Positions 1-10,552 of a stretch of 64,000 nucleotides of DNA are shown in pieces; positions within the stretch are counted from its first letter, which is position 1; the number at the start of each line of letters is the position of its first letter. The position numbers and the translations under genes are program-made. Source of the DNA: Mycobacterium mantenii. Lineage in GTDB: Bacteria; Actinomycetota; Actinomycetes; Mycobacteriales; Mycobacteriaceae. Below the pieces are notes generated by a model that was not told where the DNA came from, did not search any database, and worked only from the letters and a program-made list of their open reading frames with translations. Where the stretch lies: assembly GCF_010731775.1 (NCBI RefSeq), contig NZ_AP022590.1, positions 1,674,001-1,738,000 of the forward strand, written 5' to 3'.

Positions 1-726
1 GTCGGAGTTGTAGCCGGGTTCATAGGAGCCGCCGATATCGACGACGACGACGTCACCAACCTGTAGTTCGCGGTCCGAATACCCGTGATGCGGGTCGGCG
101 CCGTGCGGCCCGGATCCGACGATGATGAACGCCACCTCCGAATGCCCTTCGGCCACAATGGCATCCGCGATATCGGCGGCCACGTCGGCCTCGGTGCGGC
201 CCGGGACCAGGAACTCCGGCACCCGGGCGTGCACGCGATCGATGGCCGCGCCGGCCTTGCGCAACGCGTCGATCTCGCATTCCTCCTTGACCATCCGCAG
301 CGTGCGCAGCACGTCGGTGGCCAGGACCGGCAGCACACCGAGCACACCGGCCAGCGGCAGCAGGTGCAGCGCCGGCATGGCATCGGTGACGGCGGTCGCG
401 GCGGGGGCACCGCCCAACGCGGCGCCCGCCAGAACGTAGGGATTCTCACCGTCAACCCAATCCCGCACCGCCAGGCCGAGTTCGGCGATGGCCGACCCCT
501 TGAGCGAAGCCAGCTCCAGCCGCGGCACCACCACCGTCGGGTCACCCGATACCGGCAGCACCAGCGCGGTGAACCGCTCCAGCGTTTGCGCGCGCGACCC
601 GACGAGGTAGCGCAGGTCATACCCCGGCGTGATCACCAACCCGGCCAGGCCTGCGTCGGCGGCCGCGGCCGTGGCCGCCGCCAGCCGGCGCTCATACACT
701 GCTGCGTCGAAGCGGTGAGACTCCAT
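1..726 (-). CDS. pepE: Xaa-Pro dipeptidase PepE, M24 family (3' part outside window)
   Basis: The first 242 codons are present; the C-terminal end lies beyond base 1. The protein begins [15 protein letters not shown], has an N-terminal creatinase-like domain (about residues 1-120), and enters the pita-bread metallopeptidase fold near residue 150. [16 protein letters not shown] holds two aspartates twelve residues apart, as expected for the first metal ligands of M24 peptidases; the later His and Glu ligands fall outside the window. M. tuberculosis PepE (Rv2089c, about 375 residues) is the likely orthologue and is also divergent from an exonuclease gene. Expected role: cytosolic cleavage of Xaa-Pro dipeptides. 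The ATG at 726 leaves 60 bases to the divergent gene at 787. Confidence 0.85.
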   Translation of the reverse strand, partial: MESHRFDAAVYERRLAAATAAAADAGLAGLVITPGYDLRYLVGSRAQTLERFTALVLPVSGDPTVVVPRLELASLKGSAIAELGLAVRDWVDGENPYVLAGAALGGAPAATAVTDAMPALHLLPLAGVLGVLPVLATDVLRTLRMVKEECEIDALRKAGAAIDRVHARVPEFLVPGRTEADVAADIADAIVAEGHSEVAFIIVGSGPHGADPHHGYSDRELQVGDVVVVDIGGSYEPGYNSD

Positions 727-786
727 GGCTGCCAGGCTAATGCTCGATCGCACGTCGCCTCGCGGCGGCGTGAGACCATAACCGGC

Positions 787-1752
787 ATGCCAGCACCCCA
801 ATCACCGCTCGTACTGCTCGACGGTGCCAGCATGTGGTTCCGCTCGTATTTCGGGGTGCCGTCCTCGATCACCGCTCCCGATGGCCGGCCCGTCAACGCC
901 GTTCGGGGATTCATCGACTCCGTCGCCGTGGTGATCAACCAGCAGCGGCCCGCCCGGCTGGCCGTTTGCCTGGACCTCGATTGGCGGCCGCAGTTCCGGG
1001 TGGACCTCGTCCCGTCCTACAAGGCCCACCGCGTGGCCGAGGAAGAGCCGCAGAACCAGCCGGACATCGAGGAAGTCCCGGACGACCTGACGCCCCAGAT
1101 CGACATGATCGCCGAACTCCTTGACGCGTTCGGGATTCCGACGGCCGGGGCAGAGGGTTTCGAGGCCGACGACGTACTGGGCACCCTGGCAGCCCAGGAA
1201 CGCAAGGATGCGGTGGTGGTGGTCAGCGGTGACCGCGACCTGCTGCAGGTGGTGTCGGAGGATCCCGTCCCGGTGCGGGTCCTCTACCTCGGCCGCGGGC
1301 TGAGCAAGGCCACGCTGTTCGGGCCCGCCGAGGTGGCCGAACACTATGGCGTCCCGGTGGACAGGGCCGGCCCCGCCTACGCCGAACTCGCACTGCTGCG
1401 CGGCGACCCGTCCGACGGCCTGCCCGGGGTCCCGGGCGTCGGTGAGAAGACCGCGGCCACGCTGCTGGCCCAGCACGGCTCGCTGGAGCAGATTCTGGCC
1501 GCCGCCCACGACCCCAAGTCGAAGATGGCCAAGGGCGTGCGGACGAAACTGCTGGCCGCGCTGGATTACATCGAGGCGGCCGGCAAGGTGGTGCGGGTGG
1601 CCACCGACGCCCCCGTAACCTTCTCGACGGACAGCGACGAACTACCGCTGGTCGCCGCCGATCCGCAACGCACCGCCAAGCTCGCGACGGAGCTCGGTGT
1701 CGGCTCGTCGATCGCCCGCCTACAGAAAGCGCTGGACTCCCTGCCGAACTGA
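787..1752 (+). CDS. 5'-3' exonuclease (PolI N-terminal nuclease-like)
   Basis: A 321-residue protein resembling the 5' nuclease domain of DNA polymerase I without the polymerase. The N-terminal PIN-like part carries acidic metal-binding segments ([39 protein letters not shown]). A helix-3-turn-helix DNA-binding segment follows ([20 protein letters not shown], near residues 207-226). It matches the stand-alone exonuclease Rv2090 in the same neighbourhood. Expected role: flap or RNA-primer removal during replication and repair. The frame stays open far upstream, but similarity begins at the ATG at 787; upstream codons overlap pepE on the other strand and read as shadow sequence. Confidence 0.88.
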   Translation: MPAPQSPLVLLDGASMWFRSYFGVPSSITAPDGRPVNAVRGFIDSVAVVINQQRPARLAVCLDLDWRPQFRVDLVPSYKAHRVAEEEPQNQPDIEEVPDDLTPQIDMIAELLDAFGIPTAGAEGFEADDVLGTLAAQERKDAVVVVSGDRDLLQVVSEDPVPVRVLYLGRGLSKATLFGPAEVAEHYGVPVDRAGPAYAELALLRGDPSDGLPGVPGVGEKTAATLLAQHGSLEQILAAAHDPKSKMAKGVRTKLLAALDYIEAAGKVVRVATDAPVTFSTDSDELPLVAADPQRTAKLATELGVGSSIARLQKALDSLPN

Positions 1753-1764
1753 GCGGCCCGACGA

Positions 1765-2517
1765 CTACTGCGGCCGGCCGACCTCGTAGGTGCCCTTGTT
1801 GTCCTGGAAAGTCACCGTCACGTGCTTGGGCGCACCGTCGATGCTGACGTCGCAGTCGAACGTGGCGCCCTTCTTGACGGTGGGGTTCTGGCCATGGTTG
1901 CACTTGACGTTCTGAACGTTCTTGGCGCCGTAGCCGTTGGTTTCGTCGCTGAGCACCTGCTGGACCCCGGCCTGCGCCTTATTGACGTCCAGCTTGGTGG
2001 TGACGAAGAACCCGGGCTGCCAGAAGCCCAGCACCAGCACGACCGCGATGAGCAGAAAAGCGATCGCGCCGCCCACACCGGCGATCAGCCCGACCGGTCG
2101 CTTCTTGGGCTGCTCGTAGGGGGCGTACTGCTGCGGGTACTGGCCCGGTTGACCGTACTGACCGTATTGGCCCGGCTGCGGGTACTGCCCGGGCTGGGCG
2201 TATTGGCCCGGCTGGCCGTACTGGCCCGGCTGGGCGTATTGGCCCGGCTGGGCGTATTGGCCCGGCTGCCCGTACTGCCCGGGCTGCGCGTAGCCGGGCT
2301 GCTGCTGGGGGTATTGCTGCGGGTACGCCTGCCCGGCCGGCTGCTGGTACTGCGGATACTCCGCGGGCGGGGTGTAGGCCGGGGCCTGCCACGACGTCTC
2401 CTGGTTCGACTGCTCGTTCCAGGTCGGTGCCACCTGAGTCGGGTCTGACGAGTGATCGCTACTTTGACCTTGACCAGGCGGCTGCCACTGCTGGTCCGAT
2501 CCCTGCGGTCCGCTCAT
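1765..2517 (-). CDS. Gln/Pro/Tyr-rich repeat membrane protein with DUF4333 domain
   Basis: A 250-residue protein like Rv2091c. Residues 1-140 are a low-complexity tail rich in Gln, Pro, Gly and Tyr; from about residue 75 it repeats short [12 protein letters not shown] units. One transmembrane helix lies at about 143-166 ([20 protein letters not shown]). The C-terminal 80 residues form a DUF4333-type domain with two cysteines (VKCNHG, TFDCDV) that could form a disulfide outside the membrane. The repeat tail should be cytoplasmic and the DUF4333 domain external. The molecular role is unknown. It ends 12 bases from the convergent exonuclease. Copy number of the repeat probably varies between strains. 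Confidence 0.8.
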   Translation of the reverse strand: MSGPQGSDQQWQPPGQGQSSDHSSDPTQVAPTWNEQSNQETSWQAPAYTPPAEYPQYQQPAGQAYPQQYPQQQPGYAQPGQYGQPGQYAQPGQYAQPGQYGQPGQYAQPGQYPQPGQYGQYGQPGQYPQQYAPYEQPKKRPVGLIAGVGGAIAFLLIAVVLVLGFWQPGFFVTTKLDVNKAQAGVQQVLSDETNGYGAKNVQNVKCNHGQNPTVKKGATFDCDVSIDGAPKHVTVTFQDNKGTYEVGRPQ

Positions 2518-2580
2518 CTTTCTCCCTCAGCCCTTGTGTCTTGGCATGACTACGGCGTTTAACGGTAGCTCGGGCCCAGC

Positions 2581-5385
2581 CTACCCGGCGTCAACTGCGA
2601 CGACGCCGCGCCGAATGTCATTGATAGCCCGCTTGGCGGTGGCCCGCAGCTCGGGGTCCGGCGCGGCGTTGCGAACCTGGTCCAACAGGTCGAGCACTTG
2701 GCGGCACCAGCGCACAAAATCCCCCGCCAGCAGCGGTGACCCCGTGCCGCCCGGGTCGGCGGCCGCCAGCGCGGCGGCCAGATCTCCGGTCCTGGCCCAG
2801 CGGTAGATGACGTTGACGAAGCCGTCGTCGGGTTCGCGGCTCGGGGCGATCCGGTGCGTTTGCTCATCGGCGCGCAGCGCCATCGACAGCCTCGACGTCT
2901 GCTGCAGCGCCTGCCGCGCTTGCTGGGTGGGCGCGTCGGCCGCGAAGGCCGCGCCCGGCCCCTCGCCACCCCGGGTTTCATACAGCACCGCCGACACCAC
3001 CGCCGCCAGCTCGGCCGGCTTCAATCCGGACCACGCCCCGGTGCGCAGGCATTCGGCGACCAGCAGGTCGCTTTCGCTGTAGATGCGCGCCAGCAACCGG
3101 CCGTGGTCGGTGACGCGGGGATCACCGTCGCGCCCTTCTATGAAGCCGCGCTCGGTGAGCAGTCCGACGATCCGGTCGAAGGTCCGGGCCAGCGAATTGG
3201 TGGCCGCCGCAACCTTTTTCTCCAATTGCGCGTTGTCGCGCTCGATGCGCAGATAACGCTCGGCCTGCCGGACCTGGGCTTCGAGACCGGGCGTGTTGTG
3301 GGACGGATGCCGGCGCAACTCCTCCCGCAACGACGCCAGCTCCGGATCGTGAAGCGCGCCGTCGTTGTCGCCGCGGCCGCTCCGGTGCCGGGCCGGGATG
3401 GTCAGCCCGGCGGCGGCCGATCGCAGCGCGGACGCCAGATCACGCCGGACCCGGGGCTGACGGTGTTCGACCCGTTTGGGCAACGACATCGAACCGACCC
3501 GCGCCGCCGCGCCCGAATAGTCGGCTGTCGAAATCCTTCCCGCCCAACGGTTTTCGGTCAACACCAACGGTCTCGGGTCGGTGCTGTCGCGGGCGGATTC
3601 CAGCACCACGGCCAGGCCACCGCGCCGGCCGTGGGTGATGTTGATGATGTCGCCGCGGCGCAGTGCGGCCAGCGCATCGCTGGCGGCCTGCCGCCGTTGC
3701 AGCCGGGACGCGCGGGACTGCGCGCGCTCCATCTCGCTGATGCGTGCCCGCATCCGGGCGTATTCGAGGATCGGCGCCTTGGGTCCGCCCATCTCGGCGG
3801 CGATCTCGTCGAGCATCGCGGTGCCGCGCTCGATGCCGCGGACCAGCCCGACGACGGAGCGGTCGGCCTGATACTGCGCGAAGGACTGTTCGAGCAGCCG
3901 GTGCGCCTGCTCGGGGCCCATCTGCTGGACCAGGTTGATCGTCATGTTGTACGACGGGGCGAACGAGCTGCGCAGCGGGAAGGTGCGCGTGGAGGCCAGC
4001 CCGGCTACCGCGGACGGCTCGGTGGTTTCCTCGGTGGGATTCCACAGCACCACCGCGTGGCCCTCGACGTCGATGCCGCGCCGCCCGGCGCGGCCGGTCA
4101 GTTGCGTGTACTCCCCCGGTGTCAGGGCGACGTGCTGCTCGCCGTTGAACTTCACCAGCCGCTCGAGCACCACCGTGCGTGCCGGCATGTTGATCCCGAG
4201 CGCCAGGGTCTCGGTGGCGAACACCGCTCTGACCAGTCCGGCGGTGAACAGCTCTTCGACCGTGTGCCGGAACACCGGCAGCATGCCGGCATGATGGGCC
4301 GCCAGACCGCGCAGCAGCCCCTCTCGCCACTCGTAGTAGCCGAGCACGCTCAGGTCGGCGTCGGCGAGATCGCCGCAGCGATGCTCGATCACCTCCGCGA
4401 TCTGGGCGCGCTCCTCCTGGGTGGTCAGTTGCAGCGGCGAGCGCAGGCACTGCTGCACGGCGGCGTCGCAGCCGGCCCGTGAGAACACGAACGTGATCGC
4501 CGGCAGCAGCCCCTCCGAGTCCAGGGTGGCGATCACGTCCGGCCGCCCCGGTGTCCGGTAGAAGCGGGGGCGCGACGGCCGTCCAGCGCTGCCCCGTCCC
4601 GCCTGCCGGCGGCGCGGCTGCCAGTCGCTCATGCGGTCGGCCTCGCGGCGGTGCGCGATGTGGCGCAGCAGTTCGGGATTGACGCGCGGGTGACGGTCCG
4701 CGGCCGGTTTCTCGTTCTCGTAGTCGAACAGGTCCAGCAGGCGCTTGCCCACCAGGACGTGTTGCCACAGCGGCACCGGCCGGTGTTCGTCGACCACGAC
4801 CGTCGTATCGCCGCGCACGGTCTGGATCCAGCCGCCGAACTCCTCGGCGTTGCTCACCGTCGCCGAGAGGCTCACCACCCGCACCTCCTCGGGCAGGTGC
4901 AGGATCACCTCCTCCCACACCGGGCCCCGCATCCGGTCGGCGAGAAAATGCACCTCGTCCATCACGACATACGAAAGCCCTTGCAGCGCAGGAGAATCCG
5001 CGTAGAGCATGTTGCGCAGCACTTCGGTGGTCATGACGACCACGGGCGCGTCGGCGTTGACCGACATGTCCCCGGTGAGCAGCCCGATGCGGTCGCGGCC
5101 GTAGCGCGCGGTCAGGTCGGTGTGCTTCTGGTTGCTCAGCGCTTTCAGCGGCGTGGTGTAGAAGCACTTGCCGCCGGACGCCAGCGCGAGGTGCACCGCG
5201 AATTCGCCGACCACCGTCTTGCCGGCCCCGGTCGGGGCGCAGACCAGCACGCCATGACCTCGTTCGAGCGCCGCGCACGCCCGGTGCTGAAAGCCGTCGA
5301 GCGCGAAGGGCAGTTCGGCGGTGAACCGGGTGAGCTCCACCAGCTCCGCCAGCTCGTGGGGGGGCGACGGATCAGGTGACATCAT
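2581..5385 (-). CDS. helY: DEVH-box RNA helicase HelY
   Basis: A 934-residue superfamily 2 helicase of the Ski2/Mtr4 type. Walker A (APTGAGKT) is at residues 50-57 and the DEVH box at 143-146; motif III reads [14 protein letters not shown], and motif VI ([12 protein letters not shown]) ends the second RecA domain. A DSHCT-like helical domain occupies the C-terminus. The M. tuberculosis orthologue is Rv2092c. Expected role: ATP-driven RNA unwinding in RNA processing or decay. Two adjacent ATGs (5385 and 5382) lie inside the end of tatC, so the genes overlap by 11-14 bases and are probably cotranscribed with the tat genes. Confidence 0.92.
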   Translation of the reverse strand: MMSPDPSPPHELAELVELTRFTAELPFALDGFQHRACAALERGHGVLVCAPTGAGKTVVGEFAVHLALASGGKCFYTTPLKALSNQKHTDLTARYGRDRIGLLTGDMSVNADAPVVVMTTEVLRNMLYADSPALQGLSYVVMDEVHFLADRMRGPVWEEVILHLPEEVRVVSLSATVSNAEEFGGWIQTVRGDTTVVVDEHRPVPLWQHVLVGKRLLDLFDYENEKPAADRHPRVNPELLRHIAHRREADRMSDWQPRRRQAGRGSAGRPSRPRFYRTPGRPDVIATLDSEGLLPAITFVFSRAGCDAAVQQCLRSPLQLTTQEERAQIAEVIEHRCGDLADADLSVLGYYEWREGLLRGLAAHHAGMLPVFRHTVEELFTAGLVRAVFATETLALGINMPARTVVLERLVKFNGEQHVALTPGEYTQLTGRAGRRGIDVEGHAVVLWNPTEETTEPSAVAGLASTRTFPLRSSFAPSYNMTINLVQQMGPEQAHRLLEQSFAQYQADRSVVGLVRGIERGTAMLDEIAAEMGGPKAPILEYARMRARISEMERAQSRASRLQRRQAASDALAALRRGDIINITHGRRGGLAVVLESARDSTDPRPLVLTENRWAGRISTADYSGAAARVGSMSLPKRVEHRQPRVRRDLASALRSAAAGLTIPARHRSGRGDNDGALHDPELASLREELRRHPSHNTPGLEAQVRQAERYLRIERDNAQLEKKVAAATNSLARTFDRIVGLLTERGFIEGRDGDPRVTDHGRLLARIYSESDLLVAECLRTGAWSGLKPAELAAVVSAVLYETRGGEGPGAAFAADAPTQQARQALQQTSRLSMALRADEQTHRIAPSREPDDGFVNVIYRWARTGDLAAALAAADPGGTGSPLLAGDFVRWCRQVLDLLDQVRNAAPDPELRATAKRAINDIRRGVVAVDAG

Positions 5386-6328
5386 CGTGTTGCCCGGCGG
5401 TGACCGACGGCTCCGGTATCACGGTGGCCGGTTCGATGACCGATGCTTCGTCGTCGGGTATCACGGCCTGGGATTCCCGCTTGGCCTTCCGCCTGTCGTG
5501 CACGCGGGCGATCTGGATGGCGAACTCCAGGAGCACGGACAGCGCCAACCCGAGCGCGGTCATTGAAAACGGGTCGGATCCGGGGGTGAAGACCGCCGCG
5601 AACGCGAACATCGCGAAGATCAGGCCGCGCCGCCACGCCTTGAGCCGCTCGTAGGTCAGCATGCCGATGGTGTTGAGCATGACGATCAGCAGCGGGAATT
5701 CGAAGCTGACGCCGAACACCACCAGCAGGTTGATCAGGAAGCCGAAATACCGGTCGCCGGACAGGGCGGTCACCTGGACGTCGCTGCCGACGGTCAGCAG
5801 GAAACCCAGCGCCTTGGCCAGTACGAAATAGGCCAGCACAGCACCGACGACGAACAGCACCGCGGCGGGGACCACGAACGCGACCGCGAAGCGCCGTTCC
5901 TTCTGGTAGAGCCCGGGCGTGATGAAGGCCCACAGCTGGTAGAACCACACCGGACAGGCCAGCACCACCCCGGCGGTCAGCCCGACCTTGAGCCGCAGCA
6001 TGAACTGGTCGAACGGCGCGGTGGCCAGCAGCCGGCATTGCCCGTCGGCGCTGATGCTCGCGCGCGCGGATTGGGGCAGCGAACAGTAGGGATGGCGCAA
6101 CCACTCGCCGAGGCTTTCTAGCCCGAAGATCGAATGCGAGTACCAGACGAATCCGAAAATGGTGGTCAGCAGGATCGCGGCCAGGGAGATCAGCAGCCGG
6201 GTGCGCAGCTCGGTCAGATGGTCGACCAGCGACATGGTCGCGTCCGGGTTGGTTCTGCTGCGCCGGTTGCGCGGGTTGAGGCGCCTCAGCAGGCCGGAAG
6301 TGCGCGCTGAAACCTTGAAGACTTTCAC
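5372..6328 (-). CDS. tatC: Sec-independent translocase subunit TatC
   Basis: A 318-residue polytopic membrane protein with six predicted helices. The conserved N-terminal segment [18 protein letters not shown] precedes helix 1, and a conserved first periplasmic loop contains a [11 protein letters not shown] stretch. TatC recognises twin-arginine signal peptides and works with TatA to export folded proteins. It lies 43 bases downstream of tatA and overlaps helY, an arrangement shared with M. tuberculosis (Rv2093c). The basic N-terminal extension (about 30 residues rich in Arg) and the charged C-terminal tail are typical of actinobacterial TatC. Confidence 0.95.
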   Translation of the reverse strand: MKVFKVSARTSGLLRRLNPRNRRSRTNPDATMSLVDHLTELRTRLLISLAAILLTTIFGFVWYSHSIFGLESLGEWLRHPYCSLPQSARASISADGQCRLLATAPFDQFMLRLKVGLTAGVVLACPVWFYQLWAFITPGLYQKERRFAVAFVVPAAVLFVVGAVLAYFVLAKALGFLLTVGSDVQVTALSGDRYFGFLINLLVVFGVSFEFPLLIVMLNTIGMLTYERLKAWRRGLIFAMFAFAAVFTPGSDPFSMTALGLALSVLLEFAIQIARVHDRRKAKRESQAVIPDDEASVIEPATVIPEPSVTAGQHDDVT

Positions 6329-6371
6329 GATGCTCGGTCAGTGCGCTCGGGCAGCGCGACGAAGATGGCGG

Positions 6372-6656
6372 CTACGCCGGACGTGCTTCGCTGTGCCCCT
6401 GCTCGCTGGGCGACGGCGCTTCGACCCGCTGCGACTGCACGGGAGTGGGGTTCGCCGCGTCGCTCGGGGGCGCTGTGTTCGTTCCCAAGGCCGACGTTTC
6501 CGTCTTGTTCTCCATCTGCATTTCGCGGAGCTCGGACTTGAAGATCCGCATCGATTTACCCAACGAACGCGCCGCGTCGGGGAGCTTCTTGGCACCGAAC
6601 AGCAAGATCACCACGACCGCGAGGATCGCCCAGTGCCACGGACTAAGACTGCCCAC
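6372..6656 (-). CDS. tatA: Sec-independent translocase subunit TatA
   Basis: A 94-residue protein with the TatA layout: a short N-terminal transmembrane helix (about residues 6-21, [19 protein letters not shown]), the FGxxKLP hinge, an amphipathic helix ([18 protein letters not shown]), and a flexible acidic and polar tail. It oligomerises to form the passage for folded Tat substrates. The GTG start follows a strong ribosome-binding site (GGAGG, eight bases upstream). It heads the tatA-tatC-helY series and follows pafC on the same strand after about 96 bases. Confidence 0.94.
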   Translation of the reverse strand: MGSLSPWHWAILAVVVILLFGAKKLPDAARSLGKSMRIFKSELREMQMENKTETSALGTNTAPPSDAANPTPVQSQRVEAPSPSEQGHSEARPA

Positions 6657-6752
6657 TTTGATTACCTCCAGACGTTCACCCGATGCTACCGCAGTAGCGC
6701 CATGTGGCGGCGGGCCCGCGCCGCGCCGCGGCGGACCATCTCGCCTGGGCTT

Positions 6753-7724
6753 TTATCCGCTCAGCGCTTCGTAGGCCGTCACGGCCGCCGCCGCGGCATC
6801 GCGCACCCGCTGCGCCAGGGACAAAGGCTGTAGCACCTGCACGTCGGGCCCGAAGCCCAGCACCAGCCGCGTCATCCAATCCTCGGAGGCATAGGTCATC
6901 ACCGCCTCGCAGGATCCATCCGGCAATTCGCGCACGTCGCGCATCGGGTAGTACTCGAACATCCAGGACGCCGCGGGCGCCACCCGCAGCCTGGCCGACG
7001 GTAGCGCCGGATCACCGTCGAACAGCGAGGTGTCCGGCGGCGCGTGCAGGGCCGGCTCGGGCGGCGCGGCGGGCTCGTCGAGCTCGCTGGCGTCCACGAT
7101 CCGGTCGAAGCGGAACAACCGCACGCCTTCGGCCTCGCGTGACCAGCCTTCCAGGTAACTGTGTCCGCCGATCAGCAGCACCCGGATGGGGTCGACGACC
7201 CGGCTGGTCAAAGTGTCGTGCGAGGCGGAGTAGTAGTCGATGGCCAGGGCGTGCCTGGACTGGACGGCCGCCCGCACCGCGGCGGCGGCCCGGTTCTCCA
7301 CCGGCGCGGGCTCGTCGACGGCCGACGCGGCGTGTGAGGCGTCGTGGCCGACGGCGCCGGCGGCACCCTCGATCTTGGCGATGGCGCTGCGCGCGGCTTC
7401 GGGGTCGACGACACCGGGAATGTCGGCCAACGCCCGCAATGCCACCAGCAGGCCGGTGGCCTCCGGCGAGGTGAGCTTGAGCGGGCGGTCGATGCCCGCG
7501 GAGAAGGTGACCTCGATGGTGTCGCCGGAGAACTCGAAATCGATGAGGTCACCCGGGAAGTAGCCGGGCAGGCCGCACATCCACAGCTGGTTGAGGTCCT
7601 CTTCGAGCTGCTTGGCCGACACCCCGAGATCCGCGGCGGCCTTGGATCGGGTGACCCGCGGATTGGCCTGGAAATACGGCACCATGTTCAGCAGCCGGAT
7701 CAGGCGGGTGGAGATGGGTGTCAT
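6753..7724 (-). CDS. pafC: WYL-domain transcriptional regulator PafC
   Basis: A 323-residue protein with an N-terminal DeoR-like winged helix (residues about 5-60; RSKAAADLGVSAKQLEEDLN) and a WYL domain in the middle. Its C-terminal extension matches that of PafB. PafB and PafC together activate the RecA/LexA-independent DNA-damage response in mycobacteria. Despite the name (proteasome accessory factor) and position beside pafA, they are not needed for pupylation. Its start overlaps the end of pafB by four bases (7721-7724), so translation is probably coupled and the two subunits made in equal amounts. Confidence 0.92.
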   Translation of the reverse strand: MTPISTRLIRLLNMVPYFQANPRVTRSKAAADLGVSAKQLEEDLNQLWMCGLPGYFPGDLIDFEFSGDTIEVTFSAGIDRPLKLTSPEATGLLVALRALADIPGVVDPEAARSAIAKIEGAAGAVGHDASHAASAVDEPAPVENRAAAAVRAAVQSRHALAIDYYSASHDTLTSRVVDPIRVLLIGGHSYLEGWSREAEGVRLFRFDRIVDASELDEPAAPPEPALHAPPDTSLFDGDPALPSARLRVAPAASWMFEYYPMRDVRELPDGSCEAVMTYASEDWMTRLVLGFGPDVQVLQPLSLAQRVRDAAAAAVTAYEALSG

Positions 7725-8761
7725 GCGGACACTCCGCCGCGGTTGGGGGGCTGTCCCGCACCGACGGCGTCCTCGCCGGCGTGTGCACGCAGCCGGGCCA
7801 GCACGTCGTCGCGCAGGGACTGGGGCTCGAGCACCAGGGCGTCGGCTCCGTAGCCGGCGATATCACGCGCCAGCTGGTCGGCGGATCTGATGTCGAGCTC
7901 GATCACCTCGCCGTCGCGCCCACCGAGCTGGCGCGCGTCGACGGGTTGGCCGGCGCGCCGCAGCGCGGTCGCCCGCCCGTCGGCCACCCATACTCGGGCC
8001 TGTCCGACCGTCGCGTTCGCCGACACGTCGGTGACGGTCTGGGCCACGATCTTGCGCAGGTCAACGTCTTTCGGCACGGTGACGGTGCCCGGCGGCCCGA
8101 TCGGTGTGACGTCCGGACCGATCCGGGACAGCCGGAAGGTGCGGGTGGCGTCGCGGTCGCGGTCGTGGCCCACCAGATACCAGCGGCCCTTCTCGGTGAC
8201 CACACCCCAGGGCTCGACGGTGCGGATGGCGTACGGCTCGGCTCGCGACGGCCGGTGCGGAAACTGCACGGCTTGTCGGGAGTCGATGGCGGACAACAGG
8301 ATTCCGAGAACTTCCTCCGACCCCCGCAGGCCCGGCACCCCGGCCGGCGACGCGATGGCGACCGGCGCGTCCGGATCGACGTCGACCCCGGCCGCGCGCA
8401 GTTTGAGCAGCGCGCCCTGGGTCGCGGTGATGAGTTCGGGCGACTCCCACAGCTGGGTCGCGACGGCTACCGCCGCGGCCTCGTCGGGTGTCAGGTCGAC
8501 CGGCGCCAGCGCGTAGGCGTCGCGGTTGATCCGGTAGCCCTCGGTGGGATCCCAGGCCGACGCCCGGCCGACCTCGAGCGGGATGCCAAGGTCGCGCAGC
8601 TCGTTCTTGTCCCGCTCGAACATGCGCGAGAACGCCTCGGTGCTGACGCTGTCCGAATAGCCCGCCACGCTCGACCTGATCTTCTCCGCCGAGACGTAGC
8701 CGCGGGTGGACAGCAGGGCGATGACCAGATTTACCAGTCGCTCGACTTTTGACGTCGCCAT
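7721..8761 (-). CDS. pafB: WYL-domain transcriptional regulator PafB
   Basis: A 346-residue partner of PafC with the same build: an N-terminal helix-turn-helix (RLVNLVIALLSTRGYVSAEKI) followed by a WYL domain (GRWYLVGHDRDRDATRTFRL). The WYL domain is thought to sense single-stranded nucleic acid, and the heterodimer acts on RNA polymerase at DNA-damage promoters. The ATG at 8761 lies seven bases after a TAATCT -10-like box, which suggests a leaderless or near-leaderless message. The gene is separated from pafA by 209 bases containing a hairpin, so pafBC is probably its own transcription unit. Confidence 0.92.
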   Translation of the reverse strand: MATSKVERLVNLVIALLSTRGYVSAEKIRSSVAGYSDSVSTEAFSRMFERDKNELRDLGIPLEVGRASAWDPTEGYRINRDAYALAPVDLTPDEAAAVAVATQLWESPELITATQGALLKLRAAGVDVDPDAPVAIASPAGVPGLRGSEEVLGILLSAIDSRQAVQFPHRPSRAEPYAIRTVEPWGVVTEKGRWYLVGHDRDRDATRTFRLSRIGPDVTPIGPPGTVTVPKDVDLRKIVAQTVTDVSANATVGQARVWVADGRATALRRAGQPVDARQLGGRDGEVIELDIRSADQLARDIAGYGADALVLEPQSLRDDVLARLRAHAGEDAVGAGQPPNRGGVSA

Positions 8762-8768
8762 TGACTCC

Positions 8769-8774
8769 AGATTA
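8769..8774 (-). promoter_or_regulatory. Candidate -10 box of leaderless pafB promoter
   Basis: On the minus strand TAATCT fits the mycobacterial TANNNT -10 consensus and ends seven bases before the pafB ATG, the spacing expected when transcription begins at the start codon. A GGAG lies between the two but would be too close to the ATG to act as a normal ribosome-binding site. Confidence 0.35.
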
Positions 8775-8868
8775 TTCGATGGTCCTCATCTGGCGCTTCC
8801 ACCCGCCGTCCGCGTCGCGCTGTTGCCTGCCGCCGCTTCCGCCACTCGTTGGCGAGGTAATCGCGCCT

Positions 8869-8902
8869 CCCAACGTGCTGGCGCCCCCGCTAGCACGTTG
8901 GG
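8869..8902 (-). terminator. Hairpin downstream of pafA
   Basis: A perfect 11-bp inverted repeat (CCCAACGTGCT / AGCACGTTGGG) with a 12-base loop lies about 70 bases past the pafA stop codon. No U-tract follows. It is the most plausible 3' end of the pafA message and separates it from pafB. Confidence 0.5.
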
Positions 8903-8970
8903 GACGCGAGCTTGGGAGCCGCAGCGGTGGCGGTGTGGCTGATGTGGCAGACGGTGAGCCGCCTGGCGGG

Positions 8971-10329
8971 CTACATGCTGGCGATGAGCCGCTTGACCCG
9001 CTCGTCGACCGCACGGAACGGGTCCTTGCACAGCACGGTGCGCTGCGCCTGGTCGTTGAGCTTGAGGTGCACCCAGTCGACGGTGAAGTCACGTCCGGCG
9101 GCCTGGGCGGCGCTGATGAACTCGCCACGCAGCCGCGCCCGGGTGGTCTGCGGCGGGTTGTCGACCGCCTGCGCGATGTCCTCGTCGGTGGTAACCCGCG
9201 CGGCGAGGCCCTTGCGCTGCAGCAGGTCAAAGACGCCTCGCCCGCGCTTGATGTCGTGGTAGGCCAGGTCCAGCTGGGCGATCTTCGGGTCGGACAGCTC
9301 CATGTTGTAGCGGTCTTGGTACCGCTGGAAGAGCTTGCGCTTGATCACCCAGTCGATCTCGGTGTCGACCTTGGCGAAGTCCTGGCTCTCGACTGCGTCC
9401 AGCTGGCGGCCCCACAGGTCGACGATCTGCTCGATCTGGGCGTTGGGTTCCCGGGTCTGCAGGTGCTCGACGGCGCGGCTGTAGTACTCGCGCTGGATGT
9501 CGAGCGCGCTGGCCTGACGGCCGCCCGCGAGCCGCACGGGCCGACGGCCGGTGACGTCGTGGCTGACCTCGCGAATGGCGCGGATGGGGTTGTCCAGCGA
9601 GAAGTCCCGGAACGGGACGCCGGCCTCGATCATCTCCAGCACCAGCGCGGCCGTGCCCACCTTGAGCATGGTGGTGGTCTCGCACATGTTGGAGTCGCCG
9701 ACGATCACGTGCAGCCGCCGGTACTTCTCGGCGTCGGCGTGCGGCTCGTCGCGGGTATTGATGATCGGTCGGCTGCGGGTGGTGGCCGAGGAGACGCCTT
9801 CCCAAATGTGCTCGGCGCGTTGGGAAAGGCAGAACGTCGCCGCCTTGGGGGTTTGCAGCACCTTGCCGGCACCGCAGATCAACTGGCGGGTGACCAGGAA
9901 CGGCAGCAGCACATCGGAGATCCGGGAGAACTCGCCGGCCCGCACGATCAAGTAATTTTCGTGGCAGCCGTAGGAGTTGCCCGCCGAATCGGTGTTGTTC
10001 TTGAATAAGTAGATGTCGCCGCCGATGCCCTCGTCGGCCAGTCGCTGCTCGGCGTCGACGAGCAGGTCTTCGAGCACCCATTCCCCGGCGCGGTCGTGGG
10101 TGACCAGCTGTACCAGGCTGTCGCACTCGGCGGTGGCGTATTCGGGGTGGCTGCCCACGTCGAGGTAGAGGCGGGCGCCGTTACGCAGGAAAACGTTGGA
10201 ACTGCGGCCCCAGGACACGACGCGGCGGAACAGATAGCGGGCCACCTCGTCCGGGCTGAGTCGCCGGTGCCCGTGGAACGTGCAGGTGACCCCGAACTCG
10301 GTCTCGATGCCCATGATTCGCCGCTGCAC
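8971..10329 (-). CDS. pafA: Pup-protein ligase PafA
   Basis: 452 residues, the same length as M. tuberculosis PafA. PafA is a glutamine-synthetase-fold ligase that phosphorylates the C-terminal Glu of deamidated Pup and joins it to substrate lysines. The N-terminal MGIETEFG segment carries the Mg-ATP glutamates and the putative catalytic region. [20 protein letters not shown] and [17 protein letters not shown] are shared with its paralogue Dop. The frame is open 44 codons further upstream, but the family starts at [13 protein letters not shown], and a GTG stands exactly there. Unlike M. tuberculosis, the next gene upstream is prcA. Confidence 0.96.
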   Translation of the reverse strand: MQRRIMGIETEFGVTCTFHGHRRLSPDEVARYLFRRVVSWGRSSNVFLRNGARLYLDVGSHPEYATAECDSLVQLVTHDRAGEWVLEDLLVDAEQRLADEGIGGDIYLFKNNTDSAGNSYGCHENYLIVRAGEFSRISDVLLPFLVTRQLICGAGKVLQTPKAATFCLSQRAEHIWEGVSSATTRSRPIINTRDEPHADAEKYRRLHVIVGDSNMCETTTMLKVGTAALVLEMIEAGVPFRDFSLDNPIRAIREVSHDVTGRRPVRLAGGRQASALDIQREYYSRAVEHLQTREPNAQIEQIVDLWGRQLDAVESQDFAKVDTEIDWVIKRKLFQRYQDRYNMELSDPKIAQLDLAYHDIKRGRGVFDLLQRKGLAARVTTDEDIAQAVDNPPQTTRARLRGEFISAAQAAGRDFTVDWVHLKLNDQAQRTVLCKDPFRAVDERVKRLIASM

Positions 10330-10336
10330 GTAATCG

Positions 10337-10342
10337 AGGGTA
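10337..10342 (-). promoter_or_regulatory. Candidate -10 box of leaderless pafA promoter
   Basis: TACCCT on the minus strand ends seven bases before the pafA GTG, matching the TANNNT-N6/7-start pattern of leaderless mycobacterial messages. No convincing Shine-Dalgarno sequence precedes the GTG. Confidence 0.4.
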
Positions 10343-10459
10343 CTGGTTGTCCGACCGCGACGGTGAGCAAGCCGCACGTATCGATCCGACAACGTTTCTC
10401 GTCGGCCGCCGGCTAACCGCGCCGGGCGTGTCCAAGCGCCCGTCCGGCCGCACCGAACC

Positions 10460-10475
10460 AACCGGAAGACCGGTT
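10460..10475 (-). terminator. Weak hairpin after prcA
   Basis: AACCGG AAGA CCGGTT forms a 6-bp stem with a four-base loop, 78 bases beyond the prcA stop codon and upstream of pafA. It could end the pup-prcB-prcA message, but it is short and has no U-run. Confidence 0.25.
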
Positions 10476-10552
10476 AGCTCACCCGCAACTTGAGCACCAA
10501 CAGACCCAACAGCACGGGTCAATATGGGTCGCGGTTCGGCGTCCGGTCGGGT